This document shows positions 51,753-59,409 of a stretch of DNA of 64,000 nt, piece by piece; the first letter of the stretch is position 1, and every line of letters begins with the position of its first letter. The DNA lies in contig NZ_VXCA01000027.1 in NCBI RefSeq assembly GCF_011369485.1, positions 186,001 through 250,000 on the forward strand. Reading direction: 5' to 3'. This DNA is from Pseudomonas atagonensis. Lineage in GTDB: Bacteria; Pseudomonadota; Gammaproteobacteria; Pseudomonadales; Pseudomonadaceae. Made by a program: the position numbers and the translations under genes. The notes beneath the pieces were generated by a model, which saw nothing but the letters and a program-made list of their open reading frames with translations, did no database searches and had not been told where the DNA came from.

Positions 51753-52439
51753 ATGAAACGTTTCGTTCTGCTCGACACCACGCCGATCCCTGACAACGGT
51801 GGCGCCCTGTGCCTGTTCGAGTATGGCGAGGATTTCGTCATCAAGATCCAGGGCGGCGACGGCGGGCAATTGATGAACACGCGCATGCACGGTTCCGAAG
51901 ATGCGCTGGCCGAGATTCCTTGCCGCAAGGTCGCCGGACGGCCGGATTCGCGAGTGCTGATCGGTGGTCTGGGCATGGGTTTCACCCTCGCCTCCGCGCT
52001 CAAGCATCTGGGCAAAAGTGCCGAAGTGGTGGTCGCCGAACTGGTGCCCGGCGTTGTCGAATGGAACCGTGGCCCGCTCGGTGAAAAGTCCGGGCGACCG
52101 CTGCTCGATCCGCGCACCGTGATCCGTCAGGACGATGTGGCCAAAGTGCTGCAAAGCGAACCGAACGGCTTCGACGCGATCATGCTCGACGTCGACAACG
52201 GCCCCGAAGGCCTGACGCAGAAGGCCAACAGTTGGCTGTACTCCGCCGCCGGTCTGAATGCCTGCGCCAAGGCCCTGCGCCCCAAAGGCGTGCTCGCCGT
52301 GTGGTCGGCCAGCGCCGACCGGCAGTTTTCCGACAAATTGAAGAAGGCCGGTTTCAAGGCCGAGGAAGTGCAGGTATTTGCCCATGGCAACAAGGGTACC
52401 CGCCACACGATCTGGATTGCCGAGAAGCTCAAGGGCTGA
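51753..52439 (+). CDS. Spermidine-synthase-like methyltransferase-fold protein
   Basis: A 228-residue protein with a Rossmann nucleotide-binding loop VLIGGLGMGFTLASAL (about residues 69-84), an acidic strand-2 residue (VVVAELVPGVVEWN) and DAIMLDVDNGPEG. It resembles the spermine/spermidine synthase superfamily but is short and has no decarboxylase partner. A polyamine product is not established. It stands alone before yajD. Confidence 0.78.
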   Translation: MKRFVLLDTTPIPDNGGALCLFEYGEDFVIKIQGGDGGQLMNTRMHGSEDALAEIPCRKVAGRPDSRVLIGGLGMGFTLASALKHLGKSAEVVVAELVPGVVEWNRGPLGEKSGRPLLDPRTVIRQDDVAKVLQSEPNGFDAIMLDVDNGPEGLTQKANSWLYSAAGLNACAKALRPKGVLAVWSASADRQFSDKLKKAGFKAEEVQVFAHGNKGTRHTIWIAEKLKG

Positions 52440-52487
52440 GCTAAACTCTGCACATAACCGTCATTAGTCTTTTACAAAGGTGAACCC

Positions 52488-52859
52488 ATGAGTTCGTCCA
52501 CCCCAACCAACACGTCAAAGCTGGATCGTATCCTCGCCGACAACCAGCGCGACAAGGAAATGGGCTACCGCGACAAAGCCCTGAAGATGTACCCGCACGT
52601 CTGCGGCCGCTGCGCCCGTGAGTTCTCCGGCAAGCGACTGAGCGAGCTGACCGTGCACCACCGCGACCACAATCACGATAACAACCCGCAGGACGGCTCG
52701 AACTGGGAACTGTTGTGCCTGTACTGCCACGACAACGAGCACTCGCGCTACACCGATCAACAATACTTCGGCGACGGTTCGCTGAGCACGCCAAAAATCG
52801 CCAAGGCCACGCACAACCCGTTTGCGGCGCTGGCCGGCCTCATGAAGAAAGACGACTGA
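52488..52859 (+). CDS. yajD: YajD-like HNH nuclease
   Basis: A 123-residue protein of the usual YajD length. CGRCAREF gives one CxxC zinc knuckle, LTVHHRDHNHDNNPQDGSNWELLCLYCHDNEH gives the HNH core (His-His...Asn...His) and second CxxC. It should cut DNA or RNA; E. coli YajD has no defined physiological role. There is no phage context. Confidence 0.9.
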   Translation: MSSSTPTNTSKLDRILADNQRDKEMGYRDKALKMYPHVCGRCAREFSGKRLSELTVHHRDHNHDNNPQDGSNWELLCLYCHDNEHSRYTDQQYFGDGSLSTPKIAKATHNPFAALAGLMKKDD

Positions 52860-52885
52860 AGATCCTTATTGCCCGTTCCGGCCTC

Positions 52886-52946
52886 TTCGGGAGCCAGCCC
52901 CCTCCCACGACATAGACTCAATGTGGGAGGGGGGCTTGCTCCCGAA
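52886..52946. repeat. REP doublet (GGGGGCTTGCTCCCGA type), inverted order
   Basis: Arms 52886-52908 (TTCGGGAGCCAGCCCCCTCC...) and 52922-52946 pair over about 22 bases with one mismatch and an extra G. The arms point outward, opposite to the doublets at 10684, 13227, 17945 and 18937. Confidence 0.86.
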
Positions 52947-53037
52947 GGCGGCCGGTCTGACACCACAAGTCTTGAATCTGCCACCCCTCCTCCAATCCCC
53001 GTATAATCGCCCTCTTTTTCCCGAAGGCACCCCGCTC

Positions 53038-53508
53038 GTGGCAGACAAACGGTACAGCTGCATTGGTTTGTATAACCCCAAATCACCGGAGAACGTCGGT
53101 TCGGTGATGCGCGCCGCAGGCTGTTACGGCGTGGCGTCGGTGTTCTACACCGGCAAGCGTTATGAACGCGCCGCAGACTTCGTCACCGACACCAAGCGCG
53201 TGCATTACGACATTCCGCTGATCGGCATCGATGATCTGAAAAAGATCCTCCCGCTCAACTGCGTGCCGGTTGCCGTGGAACTGGTCGAAGGCGCCCGCCC
53301 GTTGCCGGAATACACCCACCCGGATCGCGCGCTGTATATCTTCGGCCCGGAAGACGGCTCGCTGGATAAAGAGATCCGCGACTGGTGCGAAGACGTCGTG
53401 TACATCCCGACCACGGGCTGCATGAACCTCGCCGCCACGGTCAACGTCGTGCTCTACGACCGCATGGCCAAAGGCCTGAACACCCGCTCCGGGCCGAAAT
53501 TTCGCTGA
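53038..53508 (+). CDS. SPOUT-family RNA methyltransferase (TrmH-like)
   Basis: A 156-residue protein from GTG 53038 (GAAGG 10 bases upstream; no better start fits). SPENVGSVMRAAGCYG is the N-terminal motif with Asn and Arg; IFGPEDGSL and IPTTGCMNLAATVNVVLYD form the knotted SAM site. It should methylate a ribose 2'-OH in tRNA or rRNA. TrmL or TrmH cannot be chosen with certainty. A TATAAT at 53002-53007 could be the -10 box, without a good -35. Confidence 0.87.
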   Translation: MADKRYSCIGLYNPKSPENVGSVMRAAGCYGVASVFYTGKRYERAADFVTDTKRVHYDIPLIGIDDLKKILPLNCVPVAVELVEGARPLPEYTHPDRALYIFGPEDGSLDKEIRDWCEDVVYIPTTGCMNLAATVNVVLYDRMAKGLNTRSGPKFR

Positions 53509-53589
53509 AGCGTCGCACATCCGATGGAACAAGCTGAGCCCTCGGGCAGTCAGCTTGTTTATCCATCATTGAATACCTGGAGAAAGATC

Positions 53590-53967
53590 ATGACCGAGCT
53601 CAAACGCGTCGAGCGTATCGAATCCACTCCGTTCCAGAGCCGCTCCGAACAAAACGTCGAAGGCTGGGAACGCATCGGCTCACTGGCCGGTGGCGTGATC
53701 ATGGTCGGCAAAGGCCTGCGCCGTGGCGGTGTGTTCGGTCTGATTCAGGTGGCGATTGGCGGCGTGGCCATGGCACGCGGGATTACCGGGCACAGTTCGG
53801 TGAAAAGCCTGCTGGAGAAAAGCCGTCAGGACATGAACAACGTGCGGGCAAAAATCGAACGCGCCGGGGAAGAGTTGAGCAAGCTGAAGGCCAATGCCGA
53901 AGCAGCTACGAAGACAGCCACGGTGACCGGTAATGATTCAGTGAAATCGCCGAAAGCCGGGGTTTGA
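53590..53967 (+). CDS. DUF2892-like small membrane protein
   Basis: A 125-residue protein from ATG 53590 (GGAG 7 bases before). A Gly-rich hydrophobic region (about 28-60, SLAGGVIMVGKGLRRGGVFGLIQVAIGGVAMARG) is followed by a Lys/Glu/Ala helix likely to be coiled-coil (about 75-110). The hydrophobic half resembles DUF2892/YgaP-like inner-membrane proteins. Function unknown. Confidence 0.72.
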   Translation: MTELKRVERIESTPFQSRSEQNVEGWERIGSLAGGVIMVGKGLRRGGVFGLIQVAIGGVAMARGITGHSSVKSLLEKSRQDMNNVRAKIERAGEELSKLKANAEAATKTATVTGNDSVKSPKAGV

Positions 53968-53999
53968 TTCTGAATTTGCTTTGGGGCTGATGGCTCTAT

Positions 54000-54060
54000 C
54001 GCGAGCAGGCTCACTCCTACAGGGAAACGCATTTCCACTGTAGGAGTGAGCGTGCTCGCG
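54000..54060. repeat. REP-like doublet (GCAGGCTCACTCCTACAG type)
   Basis: CGCGAGCAGGCTCACTCCTA... (54000-54022) pairs with the arm at 54038-54060 over 23 bases with one mismatch. It is the same subclass as the 48604 element. Confidence 0.85.
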
Positions 54061-54069
54061 GTGGCGACG

Positions 54070-55299
54070 TTACTGAAGTAACCCGGTATCAAGGACTTTG
54101 GAGGACTCGCCCAGAACACTCTCGGCAAGCTGCACAAACTCCTTGGTACTCACCGTCCCCAGATGCATCGCCCCGCGCAGCACATCATCCAGCGAGCGTT
54201 TGTTGTGCGTCTTCAAACGAATCTCGCCATCCAGCTCCTGCAACACCACCACCGCTTTTGACACCTGTGCCGGGCTGATCTGCTCACCGCGCAGTGTCGT
54301 GACTTTCTGGCTGTCCTTCACCAGTTTCGCCTGCAGCGCCTGATAACGCTCATCGCTCATCCCACCCGCGCGGCGTACCATTTCGATCGCGTAATACTCG
54401 GCAAAACCCTCGCTGATCCAGTCGCTGCGCTGCTCGTCGTTGATCCGCCCGAACACTTGCGCCAGTTCACGCACCAACGCGCTGCTGCCGCTTTCGCTGA
54501 CCAGTGGCAGGCGCGTATTGAGGTAGATCGACTCATGTGCGGCGAGGCTGCCGCGCCACATCGGGTCGTTGGCGCCGACGACCAGTAGCTTGGTCGGATG
54601 ACGTGGATACAGCGCTTGCACTTGCGGCCAGACAAACGTGAGCAAGGTCAGCACGTCCATCCGCCGCATGCCCTGCCCTTGCGGCGAGGCGACGGTGACC
54701 TCGGTTTCGCCCAGGCGCGCGCGGCGGCTGCCGAGATGACCGGCGAGCATCCAGCCGGTCGGGCGGTCGAACAGCCGTGAAGGGTTATCGATGCGGAATT
54801 TGTTTTTGCCGATGCGTGGCCAGGCGGTCTCGACGCTTTTCCAGCCGTCAGGCAATTCGAATTGCAGACGCGAGACCAGTTCGGTGCCGTCCTGCTGATC
54901 GAGCTTTGCCGGTGGCACCAGCTCATCGCCGCGCATCAGCGCCCAGCTTGAGGTCATGCGCGTGTCGAAGCTGCCGTTCTTGCGGCCGTGGCTGATGCGC
55001 ACGCGGTAGGTCAGACTGGACTTGTCACTGGCCGGCCGCCAGACGCCACGGGCCTGTTTACCGGGCGTCAGCAGCCATTGGCCATCGGTCTTGAAGTCGC
55101 TGTAATGGCTGCCGTCGCCGAGGTCGAAATCGAGACTGCGCACGGCCTCGCCTTTGGCCAGAGTCAGGCGTACTTCGGCCTGGTCACTTTGCGGCAACAG
55201 GCGCACGTGATAATCCAGATCGACTTTCTTCGCCGCCCAGGCCTGCGCGCTCAGCGCCAGCAATCCGACCAGCAACGCCCGTTGCAATCCCCCCGCCAT
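54070..55299 (-). CDS. Exported metallopeptidase-like protein with degenerate active site
   Basis: A 409-residue protein. ATG 55299 is preferred over GTG 55305, which overlaps the ribosome-binding site (AAGGAG, 5 bases before ATG). A Sec signal (cut after WAA) precedes a beta-rich N-terminal half and a helical C-terminal half. The latter looks like an M1/M61 gluzincin: ALVRELAQVFGRI (about 274-286) aligns with the HExxH helix and SDWISEGFAEYY with the third-ligand Glu297. Both His are replaced (R277, Q281) while Glu278 and Glu297 remain, so it is probably not an active zinc protease. It is periplasmic by its signal. Confidence 0.75.
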   Translation of the reverse strand: MAGGLQRALLVGLLALSAQAWAAKKVDLDYHVRLLPQSDQAEVRLTLAKGEAVRSLDFDLGDGSHYSDFKTDGQWLLTPGKQARGVWRPASDKSSLTYRVRISHGRKNGSFDTRMTSSWALMRGDELVPPAKLDQQDGTELVSRLQFELPDGWKSVETAWPRIGKNKFRIDNPSRLFDRPTGWMLAGHLGSRRARLGETEVTVASPQGQGMRRMDVLTLLTFVWPQVQALYPRHPTKLLVVGANDPMWRGSLAAHESIYLNTRLPLVSESGSSALVRELAQVFGRINDEQRSDWISEGFAEYYAIEMVRRAGGMSDERYQALQAKLVKDSQKVTTLRGEQISPAQVSKAVVVLQELDGEIRLKTHNKRSLDDVLRGAMHLGTVSTKEFVQLAESVLGESSKVLDTGLLQ

Positions 55300-55334
55300 A
55301 CGCACTCCTTGGTAAAGCTTGAATCGCCGGGCGC

Positions 55335-55784
55335 TTAACCCGCGCGGAAAATCAGGTGATCTTCCCAGTCATCTTCCGGCACGCTGCCCTCGGCAAGCAT
55401 TCGCCCGGACTGGGAAATGCGCTCGTGGTGCACCGCGTCGCGGTCGCCGCAGACCAGGTGGTGCCACAACGGCAGATCCTTGCCTTCGCTGACCAGACGA
55501 TAACCGCAGGTCGGCGGCAGCCATTTGAACGCTTCGGCCTGACCCGGGGTGAGCTGAATGCAGTCCGGGACAAACTTGATGCGGTTCGGGTAGTCGCTGC
55601 ACTGACAGGTTTTCAGGTCGAGCAGTTTGCAGGCGATACGCGTGTAATAGACGCTGTTGTCTTCTTCGTCTTCGAGCTTCTGCAGGCAGCACAGACCGCA
55701 GCCGTCGCACAGCGATTCCCATTCCTCGTGATCCAGTTGATCGAGGGTTTTGCGTATCCAGAACGGTTCGACTTTGGCGGCCAT
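55335..55784 (-). CDS. ycgN: YcgN-family (UPF0260) zinc/iron-binding protein
   Basis: A 149-residue protein of expected length. CDGCGLCC (about 26-33), YTRIACKLLD, CQCSDYPNR and CG at 93-94 give a Cys-rich metal-binding pattern typical of the family (also called zinc/iron-chelating). Its role is unknown; in E. coli ycgN lies near ycgL, and here ycgL is about 2 kb away on the same strand. No partner adjoins it directly. Confidence 0.9.
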   Translation of the reverse strand: MAAKVEPFWIRKTLDQLDHEEWESLCDGCGLCCLQKLEDEEDNSVYYTRIACKLLDLKTCQCSDYPNRIKFVPDCIQLTPGQAEAFKWLPPTCGYRLVSEGKDLPLWHHLVCGDRDAVHHERISQSGRMLAEGSVPEDDWEDHLIFRAG

Positions 55785-56064
55785 GGTTCAAGCATCAACA
55801 TCAGGTTGTGAAAAGGCCGCCAGTCTAGTGCCCAAGGCCTTGCGGGCCAAGCGCTGGCGACTGCCGGTTGCCCGGGGCTTGTCAGTTTTTGCCCGGCGAA
55901 GTAGCTTTGCCAGTCACCAACAGCCTTGGCCGGATGCCATTAACGCTCGACCGCGTTGCATTCCGGTGAACCCCGGGCTTGCGCCATAACCCCATCGTTC
56001 AGCCCAACTGATCCCGCCGGGTTTCGATTCAAACCTTTACTCAAACGTAGCAAGGAATCTCTTG

Positions 56065-56658
56065 ATGAGTGCCAACCCTCGCGTTGCCGATTACGCCATT
56101 CACCCGCAGTTCACTGACCGCTGGTCGCCGCGCGCCTTCACCGGCGAAGCGATCCCGGAAGAAACCCTGCTGAGCTTTTTCGAAGCCGCGCGCTGGGCGC
56201 CGTCGGCCTACAACTCGCAGCCGTGGCGCTTCCTCTATGCGCGTCGTGACACACCGAACTGGGAGCGCTATCTGGGCCTGCTCAATGAATTCAACCGCAG
56301 TTGGGCGCAGCATGCGTCGGCGCTGGTGATCGTGATTTCGAAAACCACGTTCGCCGTGCCGGGCGCGACCGAAGAGACGCCGGCGCTGTGGAGCACGTTC
56401 GATACCGGTTCGGCCTGGGGCCATCTGGCGCTGCAAGCGAGCATCAGCGGCTGGCACACCCACGGCATGGCCGGTTTCGATCAGGAGCTGACGCGCAAGG
56501 AACTGAATATTCCTGAGGGTTATGCACTGCACGCAGCCGTCGCCGTCGGCAAACTCGGCGACAAGGCAACCCTGGCGGACTACCTGCAAGCGCGCGAAGA
56601 ACCAAGCCCGCGTCGTCCGTTGAGCGAGCTGGCGGCGGAAGGTGACTTCACCCTCTAA
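56065..56658 (+). CDS. Nitroreductase-family protein
   Basis: A 197-residue flavin reductase from ATG 56065 (AAGGA 8 bases upstream; an in-frame TTG at 56062 is rejected). DRWSPRAFTGEAIPEETLLSFFEAARWAPSAYNSQPWRFLYA carries the FMN phosphate contacts (RxxRxF and PSxxNxQPW). DTGSAWGHLALQASISGW aligns with the flavin helix. It reduces nitro compounds or quinones in the cytoplasm. Substrate unknown. Confidence 0.9.
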   Translation: MSANPRVADYAIHPQFTDRWSPRAFTGEAIPEETLLSFFEAARWAPSAYNSQPWRFLYARRDTPNWERYLGLLNEFNRSWAQHASALVIVISKTTFAVPGATEETPALWSTFDTGSAWGHLALQASISGWHTHGMAGFDQELTRKELNIPEGYALHAAVAVGKLGDKATLADYLQAREEPSPRRPLSELAAEGDFTL

Positions 56659-56676
56659 GCCACAGCGCTAACGAAT

Positions 56677-56765
56677 TGTGGGAGCGGGCAGGCTCGCGAA
56701 AGCGGTGATCAGTCAACCAATATGTCGACTGCTATCCCCTCTCCGCGAGCCAGCCCGCTCCCACA
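56677..56765. repeat. REP doublet (GCGGGCAGGCTCGCGA type)
   Basis: Arms 56677-56700 and 56742-56765 pair over 24 bases with a few mismatches (GCAGG versus CCAGC). It lies between convergent genes, 19 bases before the dehydrogenase stop. Confidence 0.86.
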
Positions 56766-56783
56766 TTTTTTATTGCGGTGTGC

Positions 56784-57716
56784 TTAATAGCCTCGGTTGA
56801 AATCCACTTCCCCGCGCAACGCCTCGCCCGCCTGATACGCCCGCAAGTTATCGACAAACAACTGCACCATCAAGGCCGGTGAAGTCGGTGCCGAACTGTG
56901 CCCCGTCAGCAACAGGCCCCAGGCCGTCCAGAAGGGATGACGCTGTGGCAACGGCTCCTGACGGCAGACGTCAATCACCGCGCCCGCCAGATGCCCTTCC
57001 TTCAGCGCTTCCACCAGGTCCGCATCGACCACCGCAACCCCGCGCCCGGCGTTGATGAACAACCCGGTCGGTTTGAATTGCTTGAACAGTGCGGCGTCAT
57101 AAATGTCGTGGGTGTGCTCGGTGTTGGGCAGCAGGTTGACCACGTAATCCGCCTCGCCCACCAGCCGCGGCAGATCCGCCATCGACCCGACCTCGACAAA
57201 CGGCGCCTGCTCACGGGCGCTGCTGGCGATGCCGTACAACTCGACGCCGAACGGCGACAGAAACTGCGCCACGCTCTGGCCGATGTCGCCGGTGCCGACG
57301 ATCAGCACTTTGCGTCCGACCAGGCTCTGGCCGGTGCGGTTGTCCCATTTGCGTTCAACCTGGCTGACCAGCCGCGCCAGCACTTCGCGCTCGTGGCCGA
57401 GCATGTAAGTCAGCACGTATTCGGCCATCACCTGGCCGAAGATCCCCACCGCGCGGGTCAGGCGGTAATCGCGGCGCAAGCCGTCGGCGAGCAACGGCGT
57501 GATGCCGGCCCAGGTCGATTGCAGCCATTGCGGTTGATGGCCCTGACGCAGCAGGGTCGCGAGCAAATCCGGCTGCCCCAGCCACACCGGGCAATCGGCG
57601 GCCTGACGGGCCAGCTCGGCAGAGTCGCCGCTGGTCAATACTTCCAGCTCCGGCGCTGCCTGACGCAGCAGTCGGGCGTATATCGCGTGGTCGTGTTCAG
57701 CAATCAGAACGCGCAT
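56784..57716 (-). CDS. D-2-hydroxyacid dehydrogenase (GhrA-like)
   Basis: A 310-residue protein from ATG 57716 (AAAGG 7 bases before). GTGDIGQSVAQF (about 143-154) is the NAD(P) Rossmann loop. The catalytic Arg is in NAGRGVAVVD, Glu in RQEPLP and His in TGHSSAPT. It reduces glyoxylate, hydroxypyruvate or another 2-oxoacid; the exact substrate is not fixed. It stands alone downstream of rnd-ycgL. Confidence 0.9.
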   Translation of the reverse strand: MRVLIAEHDHAIYARLLRQAAPELEVLTSGDSAELARQAADCPVWLGQPDLLATLLRQGHQPQWLQSTWAGITPLLADGLRRDYRLTRAVGIFGQVMAEYVLTYMLGHEREVLARLVSQVERKWDNRTGQSLVGRKVLIVGTGDIGQSVAQFLSPFGVELYGIASSAREQAPFVEVGSMADLPRLVGEADYVVNLLPNTEHTHDIYDAALFKQFKPTGLFINAGRGVAVVDADLVEALKEGHLAGAVIDVCRQEPLPQRHPFWTAWGLLLTGHSSAPTSPALMVQLFVDNLRAYQAGEALRGEVDFNRGY

Positions 57717-57796
57717 CTTCAAACCTTTCGCAAACCGTGCAGATGGCCGCCGCTTTCGGGGGCGGCCATCGCGGTAAAAACAGTTCCAGGGTTAAC

Positions 57797-57818
57797 CGAG
57801 GCCCAGAACAGGGCCTCG
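57797..57818 (-). terminator. Weak hairpin after ycgL
   Basis: CGAGGCCC (57797-57804) pairs with GGGCCTCG (57811-57818) in a tight stem. Read leftward it lies 5 bases beyond the ycgL stop but has no U-run. A second hairpin, GATGGCCGCC / GGCGGCCATC at 57742-57770, lies further on, again without U-run. Confidence 0.45.
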
Positions 57819-57822
57819 CGGA

Positions 57823-58116
57823 TCAGACCGGATCGTTGCGTCGCAGCAACTCTTCGGGCAAGTGCTCGATGTACTCGTCCTCGGCCGGCGGCATCTGCAG
57901 GTGGTAGCCCTGCTTGTCGAGGTTTTCCAGCACGACGACGATGTCTTCGCTGGCGAGCTTGCGCTCGGGCGACAGCACCAGGTCGAAGGAATGTTTCGCT
58001 TTACCGAACGCCAGCATCAGCGCCTCAGGCACTTTTTCTAGTGCGTCGCTCTTGAGCACATAAAGGTACATGCCGCTGCGCTTGGAGCTTTGGTAGATGG
58101 AACAAATACGTTTCAA
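57823..58116 (-). CDS. ycgL: YcgL-domain protein
   Basis: A 97-residue protein, the usual size. MKRICSIYQSSKRSGMYLYV, FGKAKHSFDLVLSPER and YHLQMPPAEDEY are the family hallmarks. Function is unknown. Its start overlaps the rnd stop by 4 bases (ATGA), the conserved arrangement in many gammaproteobacteria. Confidence 0.93.
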   Translation of the reverse strand: MKRICSIYQSSKRSGMYLYVLKSDALEKVPEALMLAFGKAKHSFDLVLSPERKLASEDIVVVLENLDKQGYHLQMPPAEDEYIEHLPEELLRRNDPV

Positions 58117-59246
58117 GGCTGTTCTCCGGCGGTGGCCAGGCTGTCGAGCAGCTTCTGGCCCATGAGTTCGCGGCGCCAGCCACGCAGCGACTCAGGCAAT
58201 TGGTAAGGGCCCTCGGGGAAGCCGCTTTTGACCAGTGCTTCGAGGGTTTTCTTGCGCAGCATCAGTTCCGGGGCGATGCCCAGACGTTCGGCTTCGGCCT
58301 GACCGAGGGCGCGCAGTTGTTTGATCAGTGCAGCCGCTTCGATCGGCAGCGGCTCCGGCACGGCCGGCGGCCATTGATCAGGCCCCACACTGCCAGAGCG
58401 CTTGATCAGATCAAGCAGAAATTGGCCGTCCTGACGCACGGTACGCGGGTGCATGTCTTCGATCTTGCCCAGCGCGGCGAGGCTGTCCGGTTGCGTGCGG
58501 GCCAGCGGCCACAGCGAATGCTCACGGACGATCCGATTGCGCGGCAGATCGCGGGCGCGGGCTTCTGTTTCACGCCAGGCGCACAGCTCACGCAGGACCG
58601 CCAGTTGCGCGCGAGACAGTTTCCACGCCAGTTTGGCTTCGCGATATACCTCATAGGGGTCGACTTCGCGGCGCAGGTTGGCGACCAGTTCGGCGCCATC
58701 CTCCAGCACCCAGGCGTATTTGTCGTCAGACAGTTTCGGCCGCAGCTGTACGAAAACCTCCGCCAGATGCACGGCATCTTCGGCGGCGTAGCTGATTTGT
58801 GTGTCGGACAGCGGACGCTGCAACCAGTCGGAACGGGTTTCACCCTTCGGCAGCTCGATACCGAGCACTTCTTGCACCAGGCGCGAATAGCCCATCGAGA
58901 AACCGAGGTTCAGGTAAGCGGCGGCCAGTTGCGTGTCGAACAGCGGCGCCGGCAGGCTGCCGGTCAGGCGCAACAGGACTTCGAGGTCTTCGCTGCACGC
59001 GTGCAGGACTTTGAGCACTGCCGGGTTTTCCAGCAACGCGGCGAGCGGTTGCCAGGCATTGATGGTCAGCGGATCAATCAGGTAGGCGCGCTTGCCGTCG
59101 CCAACCTGCAACAGACCGGCAATCGGGTAAAAGGTGTCGACCCGCATGAATTCGGTGTCGAGGGCAACGAAAGGCAGCTGCTGCCACTCGACGCAAAACT
59201 GCGCGAGGCTATCGTTGTCGCGAATCCAGTGAATATCGATGGCCAC
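58113..59246 (-). CDS. rnd: Ribonuclease D
   Basis: A 377-residue DEDD exonuclease from GTG 59246 (GGGAG 6 bases upstream; the protein starts (M)AIDIHWIRDND). The first exonuclease motif is DTEFMR (Asp30, Glu32), then HACSEDLEVL and YAAEDAVHLAEVF. Two HRDC domains follow (about 205-290 and 300-375). It trims 3' ends of tRNA and other stable RNA. It is co-transcribed with ycgL by overlap. Confidence 0.95.
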   Translation of the reverse strand: MAIDIHWIRDNDSLAQFCVEWQQLPFVALDTEFMRVDTFYPIAGLLQVGDGKRAYLIDPLTINAWQPLAALLENPAVLKVLHACSEDLEVLLRLTGSLPAPLFDTQLAAAYLNLGFSMGYSRLVQEVLGIELPKGETRSDWLQRPLSDTQISYAAEDAVHLAEVFVQLRPKLSDDKYAWVLEDGAELVANLRREVDPYEVYREAKLAWKLSRAQLAVLRELCAWRETEARARDLPRNRIVREHSLWPLARTQPDSLAALGKIEDMHPRTVRQDGQFLLDLIKRSGSVGPDQWPPAVPEPLPIEAAALIKQLRALGQAEAERLGIAPELMLRKKTLEALVKSGFPEGPYQLPESLRGWRRELMGQKLLDSLATAGEQP

Positions 59247-59374
59247 ACGGCTCTCCCTTGAAGAATGGCGCGCAGTATATATCGCCACTGGCGATTTACG
59301 CGCCTGCGAAGGGCAAGAGCTGTAACGAAATGTCCTGCCAAAGAGCAAGAATAGTCTGACAGAGAAAACAGACA

Positions 59375-59400
59375 GGCCTGTCGCGTCAGAACGACAGGCC
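59375..59400 (-). terminator. Hairpin downstream of eptA
   Basis: GGCCTGTCG (59375-59383) pairs perfectly with CGACAGGCC (59392-59400), 8-base loop. Read leftward the stem is followed by TGTCTGTTTTCT, a weak U-tract that could stop the eptA transcript. Confidence 0.6.
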
Positions 59401-59409
59401 CGAGCGACT

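Noticed and set aside
53002..53007. TATAAT as a firm promoter of the TrmH-like gene
   Set aside because: The nearest -35-like TTGAAT is 24 bases away, too far; kept only as a remark in the gene entry.
57742..57770. Strong GATGGCCGCC / GGCGGCCATC hairpin as a terminator
   Set aside because: No U-run on either side; it may be only a stable stem in the leader of the dehydrogenase gene.
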